64,000 bases of DNA from JANQLU01 sp964434955 (lineage in GTDB: Bacteria > Planctomycetota > Planctomycetia > Pirellulales > Pirellulaceae): positions 1 through 64,000 of the forward strand of contig CAYSXI010000002.1 of NCBI GenBank assembly GCA_964434955.1. Reading direction: 5' to 3'. The notes beneath the pieces were generated by a model, which worked only from the letters and a program-made list of their open reading frames with translations, did not search any database and was not told the DNA's origin. Shown piece by piece: positions 53,655 to 61,389 of the stretch. Within the stretch, counting starts at the first letter, position 1, and every line of letters begins with the position of its first letter. The position numbers and the translations under genes are program-made.

Positions 53655-55379
53655 ATGAATATCGATAGACGGCATTCCAACTTGCAACCAGCAATCAGAC
53701 TCACGTTCTGGATTTGCTTGATGGTTTTCATTCTAAGCGTTCATTCGAGCCGACAAATATTCGCTCAAGTTGACTCGAAACCCAAACCGCCAAATGTCAT
53801 TTTGATTTTGCTCGATGACATGGGCTATTCGGACCTTGGATGTTATGGCGGTGAGATTGAGACGCCCAATATGGACCGCCTGGGTGAAAGCGGGATTCGC
53901 TTCACTCAGTTTTACAACTCGGCCCGATGCTGCCCATCACGTGCTTCGTTGATGACGGGACTTTATCCGCACCAAACCGGAATTGGTAGCTTCACCGGCA
54001 GTGATCGCAGTAAAACGCGGGGCCGTGGATATACCGGTCGACTCAACCGAGAATGCCTCACCATCGCCGAAGCGCTAAAACCTGCTGGCTACCAAACCTA
54101 TTGCGTCGGAAAATGGCACTTGGGAAACGAAGATCGAAACTTACCCACCAACCGCGGCTTCGATCAGTTTTACGGTTACACACGAGGACATTCTCAGCAT
54201 CAATGGGATCCCACGCGATACCGGCGGCTCCCCCAATCATCCGAGGAAGACCGACTGGACGACGGCGAGAACTTTTATGCAACCGATCAGTTCAACCGAT
54301 ATGCCCTGAAGTTTTTGAAGCAGGCGCAAGGCAATCGCAAACCGTTCTTCCTTTACCTTGCCCATTCTTCTCCTCACTTCCCCATTCAAGCGCCGCGAAA
54401 GTCGGTCGAAAAGTATTACGAACGATACTTGAGTGGTTGGGACAAGTTGCGGAGTCGACGATTCGAAAAACAAAAAGCGTTGGGGCTTTGCGAGGAAGGC
54501 TGGAGGCAAACCCAACGTTCAATCGTGCCGGTCGACAAAGTTGCGGGCGCCTATTCGGGAAACGCAAATCCCGCATGGAAGGAATTCAACCAACGCCAAC
54601 AACAGGATCTTGCGAGACGAATGGCGATCTTTGCGGCGATGATCGATCATGTCGATCGGGGCATTGGCGAAATTGTCAAGCTTCTTGCGGACTCGGGTCA
54701 GCTGGACAATACGCTCATCCTGATCACCAGCGACAACGGGGCCTGTTACGAATGGAGTCCGATTGGATTCGACGGGCCCTCCAGAAGGCAAGTTCACAAA
54801 GTTCACACCGGCGATGATTTACTCAACATGGGCCAGAAAGGGACCTACCATGCGGTAGGAAGTGCATGGTCGTGCCTCAGCAACACTCCATTGAGAATGT
54901 ACAAACACTTCACGCATGAAGGCGGGATCTGCTCACCGTTAATTTTTCACTGGCCCGAGAAGATGGACTCGCTGAACAAAAAAGGTACCTTCTTTCGGAA
55001 ACCGGCTCATGTCATAGACATCATGCCAACCATCCTTTCCGCGGCTGGCGCAAGGTATCCAAAGAATCACGAAGGCCGTCGACTGATTCCTCTGGAAGGT
55101 TTGAACCTGATGACACTCCTGAATTCAGAAAGCCCGATGAACCGGGACATTGGCTTCGAACATCAGGGTGCGAAGGCCTTTCGTTCAGGGAACTACAAAA
55201 TCGTATGGAGCAAACGTGAGCCAAACGAAATTGAGTGGGAGCTTTATGATTTATCGAAGGATCGATGCGAAACCAAAAACCTGGCCTTCTCCAAACCCGA
55301 AGTCGTCGAGGCATTGAGACAGAAATATGATGCCTGGGCGGCAAGAGTTTTTGTCACCCAACCGAAAAACAAAAAGTGA
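53655..55379 (+). CDS. Arylsulfatase (formylglycine-dependent)
   Basis: 574 residues with a signal-like helix (LTFWICLMVFILSVHS). Motifs: NVILILLDDMGYSDLGCYGG (metal site), TPNMDRLGESGIRFTQFYN, ARCCPSRASLMTGLYPHQTG (C-P-S-R core, Cys to formylglycine), then YCVGKWHLGNEDRNLPTNRG with conserved Lys and His. TLILITSDNGACYEWSP holds the second Asp/Asn metal ligands. The C-terminal domain ends at RVFVTQPKNKK. It resembles the arylsulfatase A/B type, more so than the sulfatase at 7087. Substrate unknown. It converges with the TupC gene 23 bp away. Confidence 0.95.
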   Translation: MNIDRRHSNLQPAIRLTFWICLMVFILSVHSSRQIFAQVDSKPKPPNVILILLDDMGYSDLGCYGGEIETPNMDRLGESGIRFTQFYNSARCCPSRASLMTGLYPHQTGIGSFTGSDRSKTRGRGYTGRLNRECLTIAEALKPAGYQTYCVGKWHLGNEDRNLPTNRGFDQFYGYTRGHSQHQWDPTRYRRLPQSSEEDRLDDGENFYATDQFNRYALKFLKQAQGNRKPFFLYLAHSSPHFPIQAPRKSVEKYYERYLSGWDKLRSRRFEKQKALGLCEEGWRQTQRSIVPVDKVAGAYSGNANPAWKEFNQRQQQDLARRMAIFAAMIDHVDRGIGEIVKLLADSGQLDNTLILITSDNGACYEWSPIGFDGPSRRQVHKVHTGDDLLNMGQKGTYHAVGSAWSCLSNTPLRMYKHFTHEGGICSPLIFHWPEKMDSLNKKGTFFRKPAHVIDIMPTILSAAGARYPKNHEGRRLIPLEGLNLMTLLNSESPMNRDIGFEHQGAKAFRSGNYKIVWSKREPNEIEWELYDLSKDRCETKNLAFSKPEVVEALRQKYDAWAARVFVTQPKNKK

Positions 55380-55402
55380 CCAGAATCACTTACCGTTTTC
55401 GA

Positions 55403-55999
55403 TCAGGAATCATCAAAGTCGAATTGCTCCCACTCGGCCAATTGGGGAATGGGCTGCGGCGAAGCAACGACCAGGGATTGGTCCGGCATTTCATTGAAAC
55501 ATTGAAGCAGTGATTCAACTCCGCGGTCGTCCAAATCAGCAAAGGGTTCGTCGAGCAGCAGAACGGCCGGTTCCAAAATCATGGCTCGCGCGAGGGCAAC
55601 TCGACGTTTCTCACCTCCTGACCATTTGAGAGGATTTGAGTCTTCAATCGATTGCAGTTGGAACCGCTCGCACCAGTGATCGACTGTCGCGACTCGCATG
55701 GAGCGACGGATTCCTCGACACTTCAATCCGTATTCCAGATTTGAACGAAGTGTTCCCGAAAACATGATCGGTGATTGGTGCACGTAGACAAAATCGTTTA
55801 GGGGTCCGTCGCGTTCAATGGCACCTCGATACCTGGATACGAGTCCCGCCATCGACTTGAGCAGGGTCGTTTTGCCGCTGCCGTTGGACCCGATAATTTG
55901 CAATCGCCCATTATTCGCGAGACAAAGTTCGTTGACTTGACAGATGATCTGCTCGCCGCGGTCGACTTTCAAATTCTTGACTGCAACCTTGGGCTTCAT
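55403..55999 (-). CDS. tupC: ABC transporter ATP-binding protein, TupC-like (tungstate)
   Basis: 198 residues, short for an ABC ATPase. LQIIGSNGSGKTTLLKSMAG (Walker A), FVYVHQSPIMFSGTLRSNLE (Q-loop), NPLKWSGGEKRRVALARAM (signature, WSGGE), VLLLDEPFADLDDRGVESLL (Walker B). The last part (SLVVASPQPIPQLAEW) lacks the usual switch His (H after T/S), with SPQ in that place. The start overlaps the permease stop by 4 bp. Tungstate specificity is inferred from the binding-protein gene of the operon. Confidence 0.88.
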   Translation of the reverse strand: MKPKVAVKNLKVDRGEQIICQVNELCLANNGRLQIIGSNGSGKTTLLKSMAGLVSRYRGAIERDGPLNDFVYVHQSPIMFSGTLRSNLEYGLKCRGIRRSMRVATVDHWCERFQLQSIEDSNPLKWSGGEKRRVALARAMILEPAVLLLDEPFADLDDRGVESLLQCFNEMPDQSLVVASPQPIPQLAEWEQFDFDDS

Positions 56000-56706
56000 C
56001 GCGTCGCGGCTCCCTTACTTGAAAGCGAGCTAAGCCATCCGATGATCAAGGTAACGGCCAACGCCATGATGAGCAGGATGACGCCCATCGCCAGGGCCCG
56101 CGCGAATTCGCCCTGCCCGGTTTCCAATGCCGTGGCTGTGGCCAGCGTCCGAGTCTGAGACTTGATATTGCCTCCGACCATCATGGCGATCCCCAACTCC
56201 GTCACGCATCGACCAAAAGCAGTCACGATGGCCAATACGACTCCCGCTCGACTTTCATAAACCATGGTCTGTGCTTGTCTCCACCGTGAGGCTCCAAGGG
56301 TCGCGGCGGTTTCGACAATTCGTTCATCCAGGCTGCGTATGGCGACCGCCGACATGGACACGATTATCGGAAGGGCCAAAATAACCTCGCCCATCACGAT
56401 GGCCCAAGGCGTGTAGAGAAGATCCAGCGGGCCAGCAACACCCTGCCTAGACAATAGCATGTAACAAATCAGGCCAACAAATACCGTCGGCAAGGCAATG
56501 GCCGACCGAAACAGTTGTTCCACCAATCGAAACCACATTCCCTTTCCGCTACCAATGAAATAGCCAACCGGGATTCCGATTGATGCCGCGAGGAGAATTG
56601 CCAAACTGGTAATCCAACAGCTGCGCAACGCGGCATCCAGCACTTGCTTGTCGAAGGTACGAATCAAGTAGAGCGCTTCCCAAAGTCCCTCGAGCAGCAA
56701 GTTCAT
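55996..56706 (-). CDS. tupB: ABC permease, TupB-like (tungstate)
   Basis: 236 residues. The ATG at 56704-56706 overlaps the tupA stop (ATGA). Helices include SLAILLAASIGIPVGYFIG, LPTVFVGLICYMLL, GEVILALPIIVSMSAVAI and LAMGVILLIMALAVTLIIGW. The EAA-type coupling loop is ETAATLGASRWRQAQTMVYE, followed by GRCVTELGIAMMVGG, which matches TupB/ModB-like permeases. Reading the frame from 56787 would overlap tupA by 85 bp, so I reject that start. Confidence 0.9.
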   Translation of the reverse strand: MNLLLEGLWEALYLIRTFDKQVLDAALRSCWITSLAILLAASIGIPVGYFIGSGKGMWFRLVEQLFRSAIALPTVFVGLICYMLLSRQGVAGPLDLLYTPWAIVMGEVILALPIIVSMSAVAIRSLDERIVETAATLGASRWRQAQTMVYESRAGVVLAIVTAFGRCVTELGIAMMVGGNIKSQTRTLATATALETGQGEFARALAMGVILLIMALAVTLIIGWLSSLSSKGAATR

Positions 56707-57575
56707 TTTTTCTGCTTCACGCTGAACCTGGACGGAATGAACAGAGGACTCCCCTCGACCTGGAATTGACCAATTTTCTTTTGGCAAGATTCTGAGATGA
56801 GATAATCCGCGAAACGCTGAGTGACCTTCGCATTGGCCTGCGAAATCTCCTCACTGCCTACGGTGAGGACACTATAAGGATTCTGAAGCGACTCATGATC
56901 GAACACCAACGGCACCAGCTGAATTCGCTTTTTCATCCTCAAGTAAGTTCCGGAATCACAAAGGATGTAGGCCTTTTTCTGGTCCGCGATCATCAGGGAG
57001 GCTCCCTGGCCTTGACCGGTCTCGACATAACAGGCCCCTTTCGGCGGACCATCAATCTGATTCCATAATTGCAATTCGCGCTGATGGGTTCCACTTTTGT
57101 CGCCGCGAGAAACAAACGTTGATTTGTTTGCGTCAATGCGGCCCAGGGCGTCGATGCGGCCTAGGGCGTCGGCGGGTCCAAGTCCCTTGATCTTCGCGGG
57201 ATCCTCGGCTGGTCCCAAAATCATGAACTCGTTGAACATGAATGTCTCACGACGATTTCCGTGCCCCGAATTCATGAACTCCAATTCGTCGGCCTCGCTG
57301 TGAACGATCACAGCGTCAACATCACCGTTTCTGGCCAATTTGAGAGCTGCCCCGGATCCGACGCAAACCAGAGAAATGCGCACATCTTCGGATTCTTCAA
57401 AAGTCGGAATGATTTCGTCCGCCAGGCCGGAATCGCGAAAAGACGTGGTAACGGCAATGCGCAACTCCGAGGAACTTTTGTTCGACTCAGGTCCCATGTT
57501 GCTGCAGCCAACGATTCCGAGCGCTGAGCTCAGAATCACAAACAGCCCGGTCCAATCCAAAGCTAAGTTTCTCAT
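56703..57575 (-). CDS. tupA: Tungstate-binding lipoprotein, TupA-like
   Basis: 290 residues from the ATG at 57573-57575 (GGAG about 6 nt upstream). Signal with lipobox IVGC (LSSALGIVGCSN). The fold starts ELRIAVTTSFRDSGLADEII and continues CVGSGAALKLARNGDVDAVI, VHSEADELEFMNSGHGNRRE, FMFNEFMILGPAEDPAKIKG and STFVSRGDKSGTHQREL, all equivalent to TupA. The ligand loops TTS and SRGDKSGTH match the oxyanion site. It carries a duplicated hexapeptide (ALGRID twice) in the helix before the SRGD loop. Operon order A-B-C is complete, with overlaps of 4 bp. No tungsten enzyme gene is nearby. Confidence 0.9.
   Translation of the reverse strand: MRNLALDWTGLFVILSSALGIVGCSNMGPESNKSSSELRIAVTTSFRDSGLADEIIPTFEESEDVRISLVCVGSGAALKLARNGDVDAVIVHSEADELEFMNSGHGNRRETFMFNEFMILGPAEDPAKIKGLGPADALGRIDALGRIDANKSTFVSRGDKSGTHQRELQLWNQIDGPPKGACYVETGQGQGASLMIADQKKAYILCDSGTYLRMKKRIQLVPLVFDHESLQNPYSVLTVGSEEISQANAKVTQRFADYLISESCQKKIGQFQVEGSPLFIPSRFSVKQKK
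57130..57183. repeat. 18-bp tandem duplication in tupA
   Basis: Units gcgtcaatgcggcccagg (57130-57147) and gcgtcgatgcggcctagg (57148-57165) differ by two bases; a third, degraded unit follows. On the coding strand they encode ALGRID twice. Confidence 0.88.
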
Positions 57576-57756
57576 TGTTCTCCGAATGCGTTGCCCTCGT
57601 TCTGCGACCATATTTTGGATCACCCGTGTAAGACTGCCAAGAGCCTGCAGCGTCATTCGAATTCCTCTCCGCGGCCAGTCGAACCTCTTTTGCCTGTTTT
57701 TGTCTTTGGCTTATCCCTTCTATATTGGGATAGCCCTTTTTATGTCAGGACTGGCC

Positions 57757-58542
57757 ATGAACGCCGTTTCAGAAAATCGAAAATCAGAAATCCTTAAGCT
57801 CCTCGAAAAAATCGAATGCGAACGAGAAGTCCGCATGCTTTACGCCTGCGAATCTGGAAGTCGGGCCTGGGGGTTTGAATCCAAGGACAGTGACTACGAT
57901 GTCCGATTCATTTACGTCCGAGAACGCGATTGGTACTTGTCGATCGATGTCGAAAAAAAACGGGATGTGATTGAACTTCCGATCGAAGGCGAACTGGATG
58001 TAAACGGCTGGGACTTGCGGAAGACGCTTCAGCTATTGCTCAAGTCCAATCCACCTTTGATGGAATGGCTAAGTTCACCGATTGTCTACCTCGACCGCGA
58101 GGGATTTGCGGATCGGATTCGTGAAATCGCAAAAACGGTTTATCACCCAACGGCCGTGCGCTATCACTACTTCAGCATGGCCAAGGGCAATTACCGTGAA
58201 TTCCTTCGTGGCGAGTCGGTCATTCGAAAGAAATACCTTTACGTGTTGCGTCCTCTTTTGGCGGTCGAATGGATCGAACGGGGAATGGGCATGGTGCCAA
58301 CCGAGTTTCAAATCCTGGTAGATCGGGTCGTCGAAGACGAAAAACTGCGGAAGGAGATCGACGAATTGCTGGTCCTCAAACGAGCTGGGAAAGAAATGGA
58401 TCGAGGGGCTCCGTTCCCGGCGATTCATTCCTACGTCGAATCGACGATCAAGGCCAAGGAAAAGGAAACGTTTACGGCTGACAAACCGGTCGGTCGAGCC
58501 GAAGAGCTGAACGAGTTGTTCCGGTTTTTTGTGACCGAGTGA
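57757..58542 (+). CDS. RlaP/YcgL-like nucleotidyltransferase
   Basis: 261 residues from the ATG at 57757 with AGGA 6 nt upstream; the frame is open further upstream (from 57340) but that part has no homology. The nucleotidyltransferase core is ESGSRAWGFESKDSDYDVRF, which has G-S-x(9)-D-x-D and the two metal Asp in SDYD. VRERDWYLSIDVEKKRDVIE follows, then WDLRKTLQLLLKSNPPLMEW and a helical C-terminal half (YFSMAKGNYREFLRGESVIR). Known: RlaP proteins are grouped with RNA repair systems, but many stand alone, as here. No RNA ligase gene is adjacent. Confidence 0.88.
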   Translation: MNAVSENRKSEILKLLEKIECEREVRMLYACESGSRAWGFESKDSDYDVRFIYVRERDWYLSIDVEKKRDVIELPIEGELDVNGWDLRKTLQLLLKSNPPLMEWLSSPIVYLDREGFADRIREIAKTVYHPTAVRYHYFSMAKGNYREFLRGESVIRKKYLYVLRPLLAVEWIERGMGMVPTEFQILVDRVVEDEKLRKEIDELLVLKRAGKEMDRGAPFPAIHSYVESTIKAKEKETFTADKPVGRAEELNELFRFFVTE

Positions 58543-58626
58543 GGCAGTTGCCGAATCCGGGCAAAACCGAAACAATGCTTTTTCTCTAATCCGTCTTCAA
58601 GATGTTGCCTTTGCGGAACCAATCAA

Positions 58627-59199
58627 ATGGACAGTTTATTGATCCGCGAAGCAACGCTTGATGACGTGGCAAGCATCAATCGAATTTACAACGAAGCGAT
58701 CGAGACGACTTCAGCCACATTTGACACCCGCAAAAAATCCGTGGGCCAACAAGAACAATGGTTCCGCGCTCATGGCGAAAGATTCCCCGTCATGATTGCC
58801 GAGTCAAATGCCCAAGTCGTAGGCTGGTGCTCGCTTTCGCAATGGTCCCCCAAACCCGCCTACGCTATCACGGCGGAGACGACGTGTTACGTTGCGGAAG
58901 GATTCCGTGGGCAGGGAATTGGACGCAGACTCAAAGAAGCCATCATTGAGCGCGCAAGACTACTCGGATTCCACTCCCTGATCGCGCGCGTCGTTGCGGA
59001 GAGCAGCGCCAGCATTGAATTGAATCAATCGCTAGGTTTCAAAAAAATTGGCACGATGAAAGAGGCCGGATGCAAGTTCGGGCGGCTCTTGGATGTGCAC
59101 ATCTTTCAACTCATTGTCGCAGGCCGCCTGGATTCGAACGACGATCCCGACGACGACTCCGGTCAGGAAGATTCCAACTTAGGGGACGCTGGTGGGTAA
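58627..59199 (+). CDS. GNAT acetyltransferase, phosphinothricin/methionine-sulfoxide type
   Basis: 190 residues. IREATLDDVASINRIYNEAI, ETTSATFDTRKKS, ESNAQVVGWCSLSQWSPKPA, TCYVAEGFRGQGIGRRLKEA (acetyl-CoA loop, R-G-x-G-I-G-R) and IARVVAESSASIELNQSLGF match the Pat/YncA group. An acidic tail of about 20 residues (DDPDDDSGQEDSNL) is extra. Known: these enzymes N-acetylate phosphinothricin or methionine sulfoximine-like amino acids. Overlaps the next gene by 8 bp. Confidence 0.93.
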   Translation: MDSLLIREATLDDVASINRIYNEAIETTSATFDTRKKSVGQQEQWFRAHGERFPVMIAESNAQVVGWCSLSQWSPKPAYAITAETTCYVAEGFRGQGIGRRLKEAIIERARLLGFHSLIARVVAESSASIELNQSLGFKKIGTMKEAGCKFGRLLDVHIFQLIVAGRLDSNDDPDDDSGQEDSNLGDAGG

Positions 59200-59701
59200 G
59201 CGACTTTCAAAAACAGAACTGCTTCGAGAAATCGAAGCCGAGCGAACCATCTTGCTCGAGTTGATTGAAACCTGCAAACCGCGAGAACTAACGCGAAAAG
59301 GAGTGAATTCGGCAAACTGGTCTGCGAAGGACGTTCTGGCTCATTTGATTGATTGGGAAAATCGCGTCAACTTCTGGTATTCCGAGTCGAAGCAGGGCAG
59401 GGTGCCATGCGTTCCTGATCCGCGATACGGATGGAAGGATATACGCGCATTGAACGATGCAATATTTCGCAGACACCAGCGCCGGTCACTGGCATCCATT
59501 CTCGCAGAATTTCACCAGGTGCATCGATTGACGCTCGAGTTAATCTCCGACGTCAAAGAAGCGGATTTCAATCGACTGGAGTTGTTTGAATGGTTGGGAA
59601 AAAGCTGGACGCTTAGCGACTATGTTCGGGCCAATACAGCGAGCCACTACCGCTGGGGCCGAAATAAAATCAGGAAGTGGATTCGAAAGATCCGTTGTTG
59701 A
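59192..59701 (+). CDS. ClbS/DfsB-type DinB-fold protein
   Basis: 169 residues starting at a GTG inside the end of the acetyltransferase gene. It has SKTELLREIEAERTILLELI, NSANWSAKDVLAHLIDWENR with the conserved Asp/His, KDIRALNDAIFRRHQRRSL and SDYVRANTASHYRWGRNKIR. This is the four-helix DinB-like fold in the DfsB/ClbS subgroup. Known: ClbS hydrolyses colibactin; others are uncharacterised. The overlap with the GNAT gene points to one transcript. Function inferred only by fold. Confidence 0.8.
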   Translation: MGKRLSKTELLREIEAERTILLELIETCKPRELTRKGVNSANWSAKDVLAHLIDWENRVNFWYSESKQGRVPCVPDPRYGWKDIRALNDAIFRRHQRRSLASILAEFHQVHRLTLELISDVKEADFNRLELFEWLGKSWTLSDYVRANTASHYRWGRNKIRKWIRKIRC

Positions 59702-59723
59702 CGTCCAGCCTCCGGACACGCTC

Positions 59724-59757
59724 CACTTCCATTGAACGGGCACTTCCATTGAACGGG
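59724..59757. repeat. 17-bp tandem duplication in intergenic DNA
   Basis: Two perfect copies of cacttccattgaacggg (59724-59740, 59741-59757) 23 bp downstream of the DfsB-like gene. The period here is 17, not a multiple of three, as allowed outside coding sequence. Confidence 0.95.
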
Positions 59758-59923
59758 CCACTCTCCATTCTCTATTTTGAATGATTGCTTATCATGTAAA
59801 GACCCGAGTCATTCTTGGCCTGATTACTACTTCATCTCGGGCCTTATTTTTTGTTGATATTGAAGAAGCGATCGCTCCAAATTTCTCTGTCGCAAACGCA
59901 AACACGAAATTGAAACTCATTTT

Positions 59924-60655
59924 ATGCAACCCACTCAATACCTGCTGTACCAGATCCGGAACCAAGATGACCCGATGCGCGAGCATGAAGTCGAGTGCTT
60001 CGCTGAAGCCCTTGGATGCGACGAAGAAGCGATCCATGTTCACGACTTGCTGTCAGGATCACCGACCGATGACGCCATCAATTCGGTGGATGCGGTGTTG
60101 ATCGGTGGCAGTGGCGACTACTCCGTCGTCACGGGCGGCCCTTGGCTTGATGAAGCGCTCGAGTCGATGCGATTTCTCCATGATGAGGGTAAACCAACTT
60201 TTGCATCCTGCTGGGGTTTCCAGGCTTTGGCCCGAGCTCTGGGTGGAAAAGTGGTTCATGATTTACAACGGGCCGAAATTGGTACGCCCGATATTCAACT
60301 AACGGTTGCTGGCGAAACGGATCCGATCTTTTCCGAGTTGGGCAAAACGTTCCAGGCGCAAATGGGACATGAGGATATCGTTGACGAGATTCCGTCGGAC
60401 GCCCAACTTTTAGCTTCCACGGATCGTGTCGCAAACCAGGCTTTCACGTTTCCCGGAAAACTGATTTACGCAACTCAATTCCATCCCGAATTGAAACGCG
60501 ACGATTTGCTTCAACGACTGAAAGCCTACCCTCAATACGTGACCAAGATTACGGGACTTCGTTTTGCAGAATTCGAGTCCCAGTGCAAAGAGACACCCGG
60601 TGCCAATCTTTTGTTGCGCCGGTTTGCGGCCGCGGTCGCTCGAGAAGTCGGCTAA
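59924..60655 (+). CDS. Class I glutamine amidotransferase-like protein
   Basis: 243 residues. Core motifs: VDAVLIGGSGDYSVVTGGPW, PTFASCWGFQALARALGGKV where the Cys in SCWGFQ is the nucleophile, and YATQFHPELKRDDLLQRL where FHPE supplies the His and Glu. This is a complete Cys-His-Glu triad. It resembles the stand-alone YfeJ/GuaA-like group. Known: such proteins release ammonia from glutamine for a partner or hydrolyse gamma-glutamyl compounds. No partner gene is adjacent. It converges with the GQF-repeat gene. Confidence 0.9.
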   Translation: MQPTQYLLYQIRNQDDPMREHEVECFAEALGCDEEAIHVHDLLSGSPTDDAINSVDAVLIGGSGDYSVVTGGPWLDEALESMRFLHDEGKPTFASCWGFQALARALGGKVVHDLQRAEIGTPDIQLTVAGETDPIFSELGKTFQAQMGHEDIVDEIPSDAQLLASTDRVANQAFTFPGKLIYATQFHPELKRDDLLQRLKAYPQYVTKITGLRFAEFESQCKETPGANLLLRRFAAAVAREVG

Positions 60656-60661
60656 TCCGGT

Positions 60662-61006
60662 TCAGGCAAAAAAGCCACGAACCGCTTCGCCAATATTGAG
60701 AATGTTCTGGCCGATACCGCCTGACAATACCAGGCCGGATTGAAAGATTCCGAATACGGCGGCGCCCGATTGAGCCAAGATTGCGCCGCCAATTCCAAAC
60801 TGACCAACGGCAACCGGTGCTGCCGCAAACTGTCCGAGCGCAAATACTCGTCCGAGCGCAAACTGACCGACTGCGACATATCCCGTGCAAAACTGCCCCA
60901 GCGCAAAAACGCCAGAGCTTCTCTGCCCAATCGCAAAAAAGCCATTGGCGACAGCTGCTTTTCCTGTTGCCGGATTTTGCCCATTTTCGATGGCAATGGC
61001 CCGCAT
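60662..61006 (-). CDS. GQF-repeat protein of unknown function
   Basis: 114 residues. After a short basic-polar start (MRAIAIENGQNPATGKAAVA) it is a run of small-residue repeats: GFFAIGQRSSGVFALGQF, YVAVGQFALGRVFALGQF and PVAVGQFGIGGAILAQSG, roughly [AV]xGQF-x-x-G every 10-15 residues. The spacing suggests a beta-solenoid. It stays weakly amphipathic and ends GQNILNIGEAVRGFFA. No family named with confidence. It lies just downstream of the small ORF at 61061 and may belong to the same transcript. Confidence 0.6.
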   Translation of the reverse strand: MRAIAIENGQNPATGKAAVANGFFAIGQRSSGVFALGQFCTGYVAVGQFALGRVFALGQFAAAPVAVGQFGIGGAILAQSGAAVFGIFQSGLVLSGGIGQNILNIGEAVRGFFA

Positions 61007-61060
61007 TCCAAAAATGCTGGCATGGGATACGAAACCCCGATGTCGCCTTGAATAACGAGC

Positions 61061-61270
61061 CTACTGTTGGCACCAGTTACTCGCTGAAGCCGGGGACTCT
61101 TCGTCGACCTCCACCTCCTTCGATGGCGCTTGCTTGACCGACTGCCGAGCTTCCGTTGCTGCTGCTCGCAATGCCTGGGGCGGATCGACCAATTCTTCGA
61201 ACCAGATTCCCCACGCGGTTTCCGTGACGCGGTACTTCGAATGATCAAAATTCACTGCGATCGACGTCAT
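61061..61270 (-). CDS. Small conserved-looking protein, unknown function
   Basis: 69 residues. GGAGG about 7 nt upstream of the ATG at 61268-61270 supports the start. Sequence begins MTSIAVNFDHSKYRVTETAW, continues GIWFEELVDPPQALRAAATE and ends in an acidic, polar tail (EVEVDEESPASASNWCQQ). No signal or membrane segment. Between the ABC-2 permease gene and the GQF gene, all on the minus strand. Confidence 0.6.
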   Translation of the reverse strand: MTSIAVNFDHSKYRVTETAWGIWFEELVDPPQALRAAATEARQSVKQAPSKEVEVDEESPASASNWCQQ

Positions 61271-61389
61271 GCGTTTTCCTCCGATTCGATGCCGAGCGAA
61301 GACTGGTCAATTCACTTAGACATTTTGCCTTCTTTCGAATCATACCCCATTCAAGTGAATAAGGTTTCGTTTGGCCAAATATGCCTGAA

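Noticed and set aside
59126..59150. tRNA T-arm-like ggattcgaac string
   Set aside because: It lies in the acetyltransferase coding sequence and no acceptor or anticodon arm can be folded around it.
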